A stretch of DNA of 29,648 nt from Bacteroidota bacterium (GCA_023459355.1 JAEWUM010000051.1:1-29648), one strand, 5' to 3'. Shown: positions 1 through 7,939, counted from the stretch's first letter. The notes: generated by a model not told the origin, from the letters alone. Made by a program: numbers and translations.

Positions 1-561
1 ATTCATAATGAGCCTGTACTCGTCACCCGCATCGAGGATGCCGACGGACATGTAATCTACAAAGCAGATAATCAATCAAAAAGAGTGATACCCTACGAAA
101 CGGCCTGGCTTATGACAGAAATGCTGAAAGGAGGGATGACCGAACCCGGAGGGACTACGCAGGCTTTGTGGGAATGGGACTTATTCAATTACGACACCAA
201 TTTCGGAGGAAAAACGGGTACGTCTTCCAATCATTCCGATGCGTGGTTTGTAGGAGTAACCAAGAACCTGATTGGAGGCGCCTGGGTTGGCGGCGAGCAA
301 AGGAGTGTACATTTCAGAACCGGCCAACTGGGAGAAGGTAGCCGCACCGCCTTACCCATCTTCGGTTTGTTCATGGAGAAAGTACTGAAAGATGAACACT
401 TCAAACATTACCGGGGCAAATTTCCGGAGAAACCCAAAGAGACCATCACCCGTAAATACAAATGCCACACCTATGTACCTGTGGATACAACAAGTGTGGA
501 CACAACACAAACAATAACTTCCGCCCCGGAAGAGACGGAAGTTATGTCTGTTGAAAATTAA
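1..561 (+). CDS. Class A penicillin-binding protein (PBP1A-like), C-terminal part; 5' end outside window
   Basis: The frame is open from the first base, so this is the last ~186 residues of a longer protein; the GTG at 85 is internal and is not the start. The visible part is the end of the transpeptidase domain. It has the KTG box (GGKTGTSSNHSDAWFVG, about bases 205-255), which with the upstream SxxK and SxN motifs forms the penicillin-binding active site, and the 'GAWVGGE' strand typical of bifunctional PBP1A/1C. The family makes and cross-links peptidoglycan glycan strands from the periplasmic face of the inner membrane. The last ~30 residues are a Thr/Glu-rich tail outside the catalytic fold. 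The stop codon overlaps the stop of the convergent lpd gene within a shared TTAA at 558-561. The family call is firm; PBP1A versus another class A paralogue cannot be decided from this fragment. Confidence 0.88.
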   Translation: MHNEPVLVTRIEDADGHVIYKADNQSKRVIPYETAWLMTEMLKGGMTEPGGTTQALWEWDLFNYDTNFGGKTGTSSNHSDAWFVGVTKNLIGGAWVGGEQRSVHFRTGQLGEGSRTALPIFGLFMEKVLKDEHFKHYRGKFPEKPKETITRKYKCHTYVPVDTTSVDTTQTITSAPEETEVMSVEN

Positions 562-1970
562 TTCTTATTCGGTTTATAAAGGTGTGATGAATGTCCGTAG
601 AACAACTCTGCCGCTTCCATCACCGTTTCCGATAAAGTCGGATGCGGATGGATGGTCAGCGCTAAGTCTTTGATCGTTGCACCCATTTCGATAGCCAAGG
701 TTGCTTCGGCAATGAGTTCGCCTGCACCCGGACCGCTGATACCAATGCCTAACACCCTTTCTGTTTCGGGGTCGACAATAATTTTCGTTACACCATCGCT
801 CCTATCAAGGGTGGTAGCACGACCGCTGGCTGCCCACGGGAACTTAGCCATTTCGAATTTGATTCCCCTCTCTGTTGCCTGATTTTCGGTAATCCCCGCC
901 CAGGCGATTTCCGGATCGGTAAATACCACAGCCGGAATGGCAAGGGGTTCAAAAGCTGCCTTTTTGCCGGAAATGGCATCGACCGCCACACGCGCCTCAT
1001 GCGAAGCTTTGTGCGCCAACATCGGTTCACCCACGATATCGCCAATGGCATAAATGCTGTCATCATCAGTTTTCAGTGACTTATCAGCCACAATCCAACC
1101 CCGTTCGTTGACTTTCACCTTGGTGTTTTCAAGTCCGAGACCCGCGGTTTGTGGCTTGCGACCAATCGACATCAGCACGTAGTCAAAACGATGTTCCTCG
1201 ATTTGCTTGTCTTTGTTTTCGATTTTCACGACCAACTCCTCGCCTTCTTCTTTGATTTCAACCACTTTCGACTGCAACATAATTTTATCAAAAGCCTTCG
1301 AAAGTCTTTTTTGCAGATGAGAAACCAAATCCTGATCGGCACCCGGCAACAAACGATCCATAAACTCAACGACCGAAACCTGAGAGCCCAATGCCGCATA
1401 CACAGAACCAAGCTCCAGCCCGATGTAACCGCCACCCACGACCAGCAAAGATTTTGGGATAGCCGGCAAATTAAGCGCTGAAGTCGAATTCAGCAAGCGT
1501 TTACTTTCAATCTGTAAAGAAGGAATTGTTGCGATAACCGAACCGGTGGCAATAATGGCCTTGTCAAAGGTAATTTGCTCTGTACTGCCGTCTTCTTTCT
1601 TCACTTCAATGGCATTCGAAGAAACAAAAGAAGCGCGACCCTGCACGTAATTGATATTTCTTTGTTTCGAAAGCAAGCCAAGTCCGCCCGTTAGTTTTCG
1701 GACTACCTTGTCCTTGTACGAACGAAGCTTGTCCAGGTCGATTTTCGGTTCCCCGAAATCAATACCCCAGTTTTTAGCTTCCTTGCTTTCGTTGATTAGT
1801 TTCGCGACATGCAACAAGGCTTTCGATGGAATACATCCACGGTACAAACAAACGCCGCCGGGATTTTTCTCCATATCCACCAGCGTTACATTCATGCCCA
1901 AATCGGAAGCATAAAATGCAGCTGCGTAACCACCGGGGCCTCCCCCGATTACTACTATATTTTTACTCAT
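558..1970 (-). CDS. lpdA: Dihydrolipoyl dehydrogenase (E3 of pyruvate dehydrogenase)
   Basis: This 470-residue FAD/NAD-dependent disulfide oxidoreductase reoxidises the dihydrolipoyl arm of E2 and passes electrons to NAD+. Visible features are the N-terminal Rossmann glycines (VVIGGGPGGYAAA, residues 6-18), the redox-active disulfide CLYRGC (Cys41 and Cys46), a second nucleotide-binding motif (VVGGGYIGLELG, about residue 178), the ATG/YAIGD FAD contacts, and the C-terminal dimer-interface catalytic pair in HPHPTLSE (His443, Glu448). Length matches the family norm (~470). It is the third gene of aceE-aceF-lpd, 153 bases after aceF. That gap holds a 14-bp inverted repeat (2032-2098) and AT-rich repeats. 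Its position right behind E1 and E2 assigns it to PDH, although it could also serve other 2-oxoacid complexes. Confidence 0.96.
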   Translation of the reverse strand: MSKNIVVIGGGPGGYAAAFYASDLGMNVTLVDMEKNPGGVCLYRGCIPSKALLHVAKLINESKEAKNWGIDFGEPKIDLDKLRSYKDKVVRKLTGGLGLLSKQRNINYVQGRASFVSSNAIEVKKEDGSTEQITFDKAIIATGSVIATIPSLQIESKRLLNSTSALNLPAIPKSLLVVGGGYIGLELGSVYAALGSQVSVVEFMDRLLPGADQDLVSHLQKRLSKAFDKIMLQSKVVEIKEEGEELVVKIENKDKQIEEHRFDYVLMSIGRKPQTAGLGLENTKVKVNERGWIVADKSLKTDDDSIYAIGDIVGEPMLAHKASHEARVAVDAISGKKAAFEPLAIPAVVFTDPEIAWAGITENQATERGIKFEMAKFPWAASGRATTLDRSDGVTKIIVDPETERVLGIGISGPGAGELIAEATLAIEMGATIKDLALTIHPHPTLSETVMEAAELFYGHSSHLYKPNKN

Positions 1971-1978
1971 ATTGTGTA

Positions 1979-2010
1979 TTTACAATTTGATGATTTACTA
2001 TTTACAATTT
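1979..2010. repeat. AT-rich intergenic repeat (TTTACAATTT twice)
   Basis: TTTACAATTT occurs at 1979-1988 and again at 2001-2010, with TTTACTATTT leading into the second copy. The same wording recurs before map (20224-20248) and before rplB (29082-29107), so this is a low-complexity intergenic family and not an lpd-specific signal. Confidence 0.5.
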
Positions 2011-2031
2011 TCCGAACCCAAAAAGTTCTAT

Positions 2032-2098
2032 TACGAGATGCGATAATCGAGCGACCTTAATCGCGTAGCGATTTCGACGCGAGATATCGCATCTCGTA
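2032..2098. repeat. Structured palindromic element between aceF and lpd
   Basis: A perfect 14-bp inverted repeat (TACGAGATGCGATA at 2032-2045, its complement at 2085-2098) encloses a 39-nt loop. The loop contains a smaller inverted pair AATCGC/GCGATT (about 2059-2073). In the mRNA this would form a branched stem between the E2 and E3 coding regions. It resembles REP-type elements more than a terminator: no U-tract follows on the minus strand. It could influence mRNA decay or lpd translation. Confidence 0.7.
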
Positions 2099-2123
2099 TA
2101 ACCATTTTTATCAGAACAATATA

Positions 2124-3470
2124 TTATCCTTCAATGATCAATTTCATTGGATTTTCGAGCGCCTCTATCACCCACCTCAGGAAACGAATTCCATCGGCGC
2201 CATCGATGATGCGGTGATCGTATGACAATGATAACGGCAACATCAGTCTGGGTTCGAATTTACCATTGATGTACACCGGCTCGATACTGCCTTTTGAGAC
2301 CCCTAAGATAGCGACTTCCGGAGAATTAACAATGGGCGTAAACGAAGTTCCGCCGATACCACCCAGGTTGGTAATCGTAAAACAGCCACCCTGTAAGTCG
2401 GCCACACCCACCTTTTTATTTCTTGCCTTTTCAGCCAAGGCATTGATTTCTTTCGAGATCTCAATGATATTCATGCGATCGGCATTTTTAATCACCGGCA
2501 CAATCAAACCAAATTCAGTATCCACGGCGATGCCGATATTGAAATACTTCTTATAAACGATGGTTTTATTCTGCATGTCCACACTCGCGTTAAACTGCGG
2601 GAAAGTCTTCATGGCAGAGCTGATAATCTTCACTAAAATGGCCGTAACCGTCAGTTTCACGCCAAATTTCTCAGCTGTTTTTGCGTAACTCTTGCGGAAT
2701 TCTTCCAACTGCGTGATGTCGGCTTTATCAAACTGCGTCACATGCGGAACCGTATGCCAGGCATAACTCAGGTGTTCAGCTGTTTTCTGACGGATATTCG
2801 ACATCGCTACGGTTTCTACATCTCCATATTTAGAGAAATCAGGCAATGGTTGCTGATGCTGTTCTGCACTAATATGCTGAACTTCGTTTCGTTGCTGATG
2901 CATTAACTTGCTGTGTAACTTCACATCATCCAACAGGATTCTGCCACCCGGGCCTGTTCCTTTCACCTGGTTCACATCTACGCCAATCTCACGAGCCAAA
3001 CGGCGAACCGATGGAGCTGCCGGAGCGGCATTCTGGAGAATAGGCGGCTGATTTTCAACCGGTATCACTTTCGGACCTGCTGCGGGGGTATTTACAACAG
3101 GAGCTGCCGGAACTGGAGCAGCAACCTGCTCTTCAATAACCGGAGCAGGGGCAGGAGTTTCTGCCGGAGCAGCAGCTTCAACCACCGGAGCTGGCTGAGC
3201 TTCCTTCTTTTCTTCAGGAGCTGTAGCAGCGGCACCATCGGCATCCACGGTAAAAACAAGCTGACCGATTTCTACCTGGTCACCCTCATTCACTTTCACC
3301 TCCACTACCTTTCCGCTTACATCGGAAGGCACTTCGATGGTTGCCTTGTCGGTTTCCAGTTCAAGTACCGATTGATCCTGCTGTACAACATCGCCCGGTT
3401 TAATCAGCACTTTAACTATTGTTGCTGACTGGATGTTTTCACCCAATTCAGGTATAACAAATTGTTTCAT
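2124..3470 (-). CDS. aceF: Dihydrolipoyllysine acetyltransferase (PDH E2)
   Basis: This 448-residue core subunit of the pyruvate dehydrogenase complex transfers the acetyl group from lipoate to CoA. In order: one lipoyl domain (residues 1-77) with the lipoylation site in ETDKATIEV (Lys42); an Ala/Pro/Glu-rich flexible linker (about 78-152); a peripheral-subunit-binding domain (153-186, SVRRLAREIGVD then GTGPGGRIL) that docks E1 or E3; and the catalytic domain (about 205-448) ending with the active-site motif DHRIIDGADG (His419, Asp423). Enterobacterial E2 has three lipoyl domains and this one has a single domain, so it is shorter. It sits 84 bases downstream of aceE and upstream of lpd in one operon. 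The PDH assignment rests on the adjacent aceE, because other 2-oxoacid E2 proteins share the same layout. Confidence 0.95.
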   Translation of the reverse strand: MKQFVIPELGENIQSATIVKVLIKPGDVVQQDQSVLELETDKATIEVPSDVSGKVVEVKVNEGDQVEIGQLVFTVDADGAAATAPEEKKEAQPAPVVEAAAPAETPAPAPVIEEQVAAPVPAAPVVNTPAAGPKVIPVENQPPILQNAAPAAPSVRRLAREIGVDVNQVKGTGPGGRILLDDVKLHSKLMHQQRNEVQHISAEQHQQPLPDFSKYGDVETVAMSNIRQKTAEHLSYAWHTVPHVTQFDKADITQLEEFRKSYAKTAEKFGVKLTVTAILVKIISSAMKTFPQFNASVDMQNKTIVYKKYFNIGIAVDTEFGLIVPVIKNADRMNIIEISKEINALAEKARNKKVGVADLQGGCFTITNLGGIGGTSFTPIVNSPEVAILGVSKGSIEPVYINGKFEPRLMLPLSLSYDHRIIDGADGIRFLRWVIEALENPMKLIIEG

Positions 3471-3490
3471 TATGATATTTTTTTATTAAT

Positions 3491-3550
3491 TTGATTGTCG
3501 TAGAGACGCACGTTGATTGTCGTAGAGACGCACGGCCGTGCGTCTCTACG
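3491..3550. repeat. Tandem 22-nt repeat ending in a 30-bp perfect palindrome
   Basis: A 22-base unit starting TTGATTGTCGTAGAGACG occurs twice head to tail (3491-3512, 3513-3534). The second copy runs into its own reverse complement, giving a perfect palindrome over 3521-3550 (arms CGTAGAGACGCACGG and its complement). It fills most of the aceE-aceF gap. A diverged relative with GTAGAGA arms lies at 24256-24283. From memory, palindromes of this GTAGAGACGCACGG type are scattered in many Bacteroidota genomes, so it is probably a REP-like dispersed element. Confidence 0.85.
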
Positions 3551-3554
3551 ATTA

Positions 3555-6224
3555 TTACACGTGCATCGGATTCAATTTATCCGGATTGATGCCCAATTCT
3601 TTCATCGCCTTTTTCAAATCGGCTAATTTATATTTACCGTCTTTGTACAAAGCATACAGGGTTGTAAACGCCACATGTTTAGCATCCACTTCGAAGAAAT
3701 CGCGCAATTCACTTCGTCCTTCGCTGCGACCAAAGCCATCGGTTCCCAGTGCATGCAAGCGTTTCGGCAACCATTTGGAAATTGAATCCGGCAATGTTTT
3801 CACATAATCCGAAGCAGCCACGATCACACCATCATTATCAATCAAAGTTGACACATAAGGTACTTTTTCCTTATCCGGATGCAAGAGGTTATGTCTTTCC
3901 ACATCCATCGCCTCCCTGCGCAGTTCTTTGTAGCTGGTTACGCTGTACACATTCGACGAAACGCCGTATTTATCTTCAAGTATCTCAGCCGCTTTCAGCA
4001 CTTCATTCATGATGGAGCCACTTCCCAGCAGATTTGCTGTCAGACCCGACTTATTTTCTTTTGCCTGCTGATACAGGTACATTCCTTTCAGAATACCTGC
4101 TTTCACATCGCCCGGCATCGGAGGCATCGGATAGTTTTCATTCATGATGGTGATATAGTAGAAAACATTCTCCTGTTCTTCGTACATGCGACGGATACCA
4201 TCGCGGATGATAACGGCCAGTTCGTAAGCAAAAGCAGGATCGTAGGTAACCAGACTTGGTACCGGATAAGCCAGCAAATGACTGTTACCATCCTGGTGTT
4301 GTAGTCCTTCACCAGCCAGTGTAGTACGCCCGGCAGTTCCTCCCACCAGGAAGCCTTTGGCACACATGTCGGCAGCAGCCCATACGAGGTCACCCACACG
4401 TTGCAACCCAAACATCGAATAATACACGAAGAAAGGCATCATGTTCAGTCCGTGCGTAGCATAAGCCGTACCCGCACTGATGAATGATGACATGGCTCCG
4501 GCTTCGGTAATACCTTCCTCGAGAATCTGACCATCCTTCGCTTCTTTATAATATAAGAGTAATTCTTTATCGACCGGTTCGTATAACTGACCCACGTGCG
4601 AATAAATACCAAGTTGACGGAACATCGCTTCCATACCGAAAGTACGGGCTTCATCGGGGACAATCGGCACAATCAGTTTTCCAATTTCCTTATCTTTCAA
4701 CAGTTTTGACAAGATACGTACAAAAGCCATGGTCGTTGAAAGTTCACGTCCATCCGAACCAGCATAGAATTCCGCGAAAACATCTTCAGGTGGCGTCTTA
4801 ATCGGGCGGAGATCCACACGTCTCTCCGGCACATAACCTCCTAAATCTTCGCGGCGTTTACGCAGGTACTGCATTTCCGGAGAATCTTCCGGCAATTTAT
4901 AAAACGGCGCCTTGGAAACCTCATCATCGGAGATTGGAATTCCAAAACGGGTACGGAAATCTTTCAGTTCATCTTCATTCAGCTTTTTTTGCTGATGGGT
5001 AATGTTTTTTCCTTCACCGCTTTCGCCGAGTCCGTAACCTTTGATTGTATTGGCAAGGATTACGGTTGGCTGACCTTTGTGATTAACCGCTGCATTGTAG
5101 GCCGCGAATACTTTTTCAGGGTCATGACCACCACGTTTCATTTTGCGAATCTGTTCGTCGGTCAGGTGACTTACCATTTCTTCCAACTCCGGATCAACAC
5201 CGAAGAACTCTTTACGCACATAATCACCCGAGGCAATAGAGAATTTCTGCGACTGACCATCGACTACCTCGCCCATGCGTTTCACCAGTTTCCCTTTATT
5301 GTCTCTCTCGATTAAATCATCCCATTCGCCACCCCAAAGTACCTTGATTACGTTCCAACCGGCGCCTCTGAAAACAGCTTCCAGTTCCTGCACGATTTTT
5401 CCGTTACCGCGCACCGGTCCATCAAGACGTTGCAGGTTACAGTTCACCACGAAAATCAGGTTATCTAATTTCTCGCGGGCAGCCAGAGTAATAGCGCCCA
5501 GCGTTTCCGGCTCATCGGTTTCCCCATCTCCGAGGAAGGCCCATACTTTCTGTTTGGCGGTAGTCTTAATTCCCCTGTCTTCTAAGTAACGATTGAAACG
5601 CGCCTGATAAATGGCCATAATAGGACCGAGACCCATAGAAACCGTGGAGAACTCCCAGAAATTAGGCATCAACCAGGGATGTGGATAAGAAGACAAACCA
5701 CCTTTGGGATTTAATTCCCGGCGATAGTTCTGCAATTGTTCTGCAGTCAGACGACCTTCGAGGAAAGCACGGGCATAAATACCCGGCGCCGCATGCCCCT
5801 GAAAATAAATTAAATCACCCTCATGGCCATCTCCTTTTCCTTTAAAGAAATGATTAAAAGCCACTTCGAGTAAAGTCGCCACCGAAGCATAAGTCGAAAT
5901 GTGACCACCAATACCACTTTCATTTTTGTTTGCTTTCACCACCATAGCCATGGCATTCCAGCGGATCACGCTCTTGATGAGCCGTTCAATTTCACGATTA
6001 CCAGGATAAGGAGGCTGCTTGCTTCTCGCGATGGTGTTGATATAAGGCGTATTAGCCGTAAAAGGCAACTCAACACCTGCCTTGTGCGCGCGTACCTGTA
6101 ACTGACGCAACAATTCTACAACACGCTCGGGTCCCCATTGCTGCAACACATAGTCGAGCGAATAAAACCACTCCTCATTCTCCAGTTCTTCAATCTCTTT
6201 CGGAATTAATTTATTTGAATTCAT
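3555..6224 (-). CDS. aceE: Pyruvate dehydrogenase E1, homodimeric type
   Basis: This 889-residue thiamine-diphosphate enzyme decarboxylates pyruvate and acetylates the E2 lipoyl group. Its length matches the homodimeric E1 of proteobacteria (887 in E. coli) and not the split alpha/beta type. Visible features: conserved GGHIS (His107) and QGHAAPGIY (His143), and the ThDP/Mg motif GDGETDEPE (232-240) closing with NCNLQ (261-265). The later transketolase-like domain includes TAGRTTLAGEGLQHQDG and the C-terminal domain ends near HALGTDGFGRS. It starts at ATG 6224 (MNSNKLIPKEIEELENEEW). It is the first gene of aceE-aceF-lpd, with a 340-base AT-rich region upstream shared with the divergent 6565 gene, so the operon promoter should lie there. 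This enzyme type is notable in Bacteroidales, many of which rely on pyruvate:ferredoxin oxidoreductase. Confidence 0.97.
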   Translation of the reverse strand: MNSNKLIPKEIEELENEEWFYSLDYVLQQWGPERVVELLRQLQVRAHKAGVELPFTANTPYINTIARSKQPPYPGNREIERLIKSVIRWNAMAMVVKANKNESGIGGHISTYASVATLLEVAFNHFFKGKGDGHEGDLIYFQGHAAPGIYARAFLEGRLTAEQLQNYRRELNPKGGLSSYPHPWLMPNFWEFSTVSMGLGPIMAIYQARFNRYLEDRGIKTTAKQKVWAFLGDGETDEPETLGAITLAAREKLDNLIFVVNCNLQRLDGPVRGNGKIVQELEAVFRGAGWNVIKVLWGGEWDDLIERDNKGKLVKRMGEVVDGQSQKFSIASGDYVRKEFFGVDPELEEMVSHLTDEQIRKMKRGGHDPEKVFAAYNAAVNHKGQPTVILANTIKGYGLGESGEGKNITHQQKKLNEDELKDFRTRFGIPISDDEVSKAPFYKLPEDSPEMQYLRKRREDLGGYVPERRVDLRPIKTPPEDVFAEFYAGSDGRELSTTMAFVRILSKLLKDKEIGKLIVPIVPDEARTFGMEAMFRQLGIYSHVGQLYEPVDKELLLYYKEAKDGQILEEGITEAGAMSSFISAGTAYATHGLNMMPFFVYYSMFGLQRVGDLVWAAADMCAKGFLVGGTAGRTTLAGEGLQHQDGNSHLLAYPVPSLVTYDPAFAYELAVIIRDGIRRMYEEQENVFYYITIMNENYPMPPMPGDVKAGILKGMYLYQQAKENKSGLTANLLGSGSIMNEVLKAAEILEDKYGVSSNVYSVTSYKELRREAMDVERHNLLHPDKEKVPYVSTLIDNDGVIVAASDYVKTLPDSISKWLPKRLHALGTDGFGRSEGRSELRDFFEVDAKHVAFTTLYALYKDGKYKLADLKKAMKELGINPDKLNPMHV

Positions 6225-6564
6225 TATTAAATAACTTTGATGTTTGTAATACTAACAAACAAAAAGCTATTTGGTTCAATAAATTGCAATGTGGAGATTA
6301 CAATTGTCAAACAAGCCACCCATTAACAACTATCTATCAACACATTACAATTTATATTTTCAAACAACAATTTATCTAAAACCATATAAATCACATAAGA
6401 AAATTGAAGAATGCGGATTAATCAGTACAGATTTTACAAAGGAATAAAGGTTTCATAGCTTTTTATTTTAAAATAATTCAACTACTTAAACCGTAAAGTG
6501 GCAAAACAATTTATAACCAGATTCGTTATAGCTTTCAATTAATCAATTTATAGATTTAATTAGC
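6225..6564. other. AT-rich divergent intergenic region (340 bases)
   Basis: This separates the leftward PDH operon from the rightward TIGR02757 gene and should hold both promoters. It is strongly AT-rich. On the minus strand TAGCTTTT (6267-6274 region), about 50 bases before aceE, is one mismatch from the TAnnTTTG -7 element, but its upstream partner is poor, so no promoter is called. No tRNA, other RNA gene or strong hairpin was seen. Confidence 0.5.
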
Positions 6565-7341
6565 ATGTCGCCCGAACAAACCGTTCTTTTCGAGCTTCTC
6601 GAAGATCGCTACCGGCGTTACAATGTTCCCGCATACATCGATGAGGATCCGATACAAATTCCGCATCTTTTTTCTCAAAAGGAGGATGTTGAAATCGCGG
6701 CATTTCTGTCGGCCTCCATCGCGTGGGGACAACGCAAAACCATCATCCGCAATGCCCGGGAACTGATAAAACGCATGGATGACAAACCTTATGATTTTGT
6801 GCTTCACGCTGAATCATCGGATTTAGAGGTTTTGCAGGATTTCGTGCACCGGACATTCAACGGAGCCGACTGTCGGTTTTTTGTTCAGTCGCTGCAAAAT
6901 ATCTATCTGAATCACGGAGGACTGGAACAGGTTTTCACTTCCGGATACATAAACGGGGAATGCATATTTTCGGCCCTAAAACACTTCCGGAGCGTTTTTC
7001 TGGAGGCGGCACACGAGAAAAGAAGCGAGAAACATCTTTCGTCGGTTGTCGATAATTCCGCAGCCAAACGACTGAATATGTTCCTGCGCTGGATGGTGCG
7101 CCGTGACCAACAGAGTGTCGATTTCGGCTTGTGGAATAATATTCCTGTTTCTTCATTGATGATTCCGCTGGATGTGCATGTAGGCAATGTGGGGCGGTCG
7201 CTCGGACTGTTGCAACGCAAGCAGGACGACTGGAAAGCGGTGGAAGAAATCACATCCAATCTGAGAAAGTTTGATGCGAATGACCCCGCAAAATACGATT
7301 ATGCCCTTTTCGGGATGGGATTGAACAAGGAACTGAAATAA
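6565..7341 (+). CDS. TIGR02757 / DUF2400 family protein
   Basis: This 258-residue soluble protein has no signal peptide or membrane segment. It matches the conserved family called TIGR02757 (DUF2400), of unproven function. Diagnostic stretches are AAFLSASIAWGQRKTII (45-61), FLRWMVRRD (173-181), VDFGLWNNIP (185-194), PLDVHVGNVGRSLGLL (201-216) and DPAKYDYALFGMGLN (240-254). The PLDVHV segment, followed by an Arg-containing helix and a late 'ALFGMG', looks like the catalytic-Asp region of helix-hairpin-helix DNA glycosylases such as endonuclease III (VDTHI...). A divergent base-excision-repair-like fold is therefore a reasonable inference, with Asp203 the candidate catalytic residue. No EndoIII-type FeS cysteine cluster is present. 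It is monocistronic, divergent from the PDH operon; downstream is the 1.4 kb gene-poor region. Confidence 0.85.
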   Translation: MSPEQTVLFELLEDRYRRYNVPAYIDEDPIQIPHLFSQKEDVEIAAFLSASIAWGQRKTIIRNARELIKRMDDKPYDFVLHAESSDLEVLQDFVHRTFNGADCRFFVQSLQNIYLNHGGLEQVFTSGYINGECIFSALKHFRSVFLEAAHEKRSEKHLSSVVDNSAAKRLNMFLRWMVRRDQQSVDFGLWNNIPVSSLMIPLDVHVGNVGRSLGLLQRKQDDWKAVEEITSNLRKFDANDPAKYDYALFGMGLNKELK

Positions 7342-7369
7342 ATTTTATTACATACTTGTATAAATAATA

Positions 7370-7436
7370 CGAATCAGGAGTAGAAAATTGTCATCCCGAA
7401 CGGAAGTGAGGGATCTAATTATCTAGTACTGATTCG
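7370..7436. repeat. Dispersed-type repeat (TCATCCCGAACGGAAGTGAG) in an inverted-repeat frame
   Basis: An 8-bp inverted repeat (CGAATCAG at 7370-7377, CTGATTCG at 7429-7436) surrounds a 27-base core at 7390-7416 containing TCATCCCGAACGGAAGTGAG. The core has its own short stem ATCCC/GGGAT (7393-7397, 7410-7414). From memory the core wording is a widespread intergenic repeat in Bacteroidota. It sits just downstream of the 6565-7341 gene. Confidence 0.65.
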
Positions 7437-7446
7437 CATAAATAAC

Positions 7447-7474
7447 GAGAGGGTGCCTTTGCAGGTACCCTCTC
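7447..7474. other. Strong 11-bp hairpin
   Basis: The arms GAGAGGGTGCC (7447-7457) and GGTACCCTCTC (7464-7474) pair fully with one G-T wobble around a 6-base loop. Neither strand has a run of T after the stem, so it is not a classic intrinsic terminator. It is placed where it could end the plus-strand gene at 7341 or a minus-strand transcript from 8592. A second small hairpin follows at once (7476-7487). Confidence 0.65.
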
Positions 7475-7652
7475 TGGCATAAATGCCTATGTTGTTTGCT
7501 TTGATTACTGTGTTGTAACATCTGGTTGAGTTTCACGTTTCATACCGGTCTTTAAGCTGATTATTGTATCTGCCTGACAGCGATTTTCAAATGCATTCGG
7601 GTTGAATACCTCCGGCTTTTCAGTCGGTCTTTTTCTTCCCGAGGTCCTCAGT

Positions 7653-7939
7653 AAACTGTCTTGCGACTGATTATTGATTTCCTTATTCAGGTTTCTGCTA
7701 ACTGTCATCCAAGCGATTTCTCCTTTTTCTTTTCAGAATTAGTTGAAAACTGTTGCCTGCTGATTGCTTGCTTACTTCCTGATTAGGTTGGTTGAAGACT
7801 GTCAATCAAGCGACTTTTCCTTACACTTTGCAGCATAATTCGAAATCTGGTGCCTGACGACTACCTTGCTCCTTCCTTTTTGCAGTTTGACATCTTGCTG
7901 ACTGCGCTGCTTGTTTCCTTACGGTTCAACTCCCTGTCC
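7653..7939. repeat. Degenerate tandem array, six units of 47-48 nt
   Basis: Units start at 7653, 7701, 7748, 7796, 7844 and 7892 (48, 47, 48, 48, 48, 48 bases). Each begins with an ACTGT-like word, then a GCGACT/GCTGATT-like word, a pyrimidine-rich CTTxCTTT stretch, CAG, and a TT-rich end. Units 2 and 4 resemble each other most (AAGCGATTTCTCC versus AAGCGACTTTTCC), as do 1, 3 and 5, which suggests a ~95-nt higher-order unit. One or two weaker copies seem to extend left to about 7557. Units are too diverged to be a recent expansion. On the minus strand some units give similar 16-residue peptides, but in different frames and with stops. Confidence 0.6.

Noticed and set aside
3879..4304. 141-residue plus-strand open frame opposite aceE
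   Set aside because: It lies wholly inside the aceE coding region on the other strand, has no recognisable motif, and aceE is intact and conserved here.
7505..7708. 67-residue minus-strand frame in the repeat region
   Set aside because: It is a low-complexity, hydrophilic frame running through repeat-like DNA, and an in-frame stop lies 27 bases upstream of its ATG. Kept only as part of the repeat-array observation.
7653..7939. CRISPR array
   Set aside because: The period is regular, but there are no identical repeats separated by unique spacers; all positions are diverged alike, and no cas gene is nearby.
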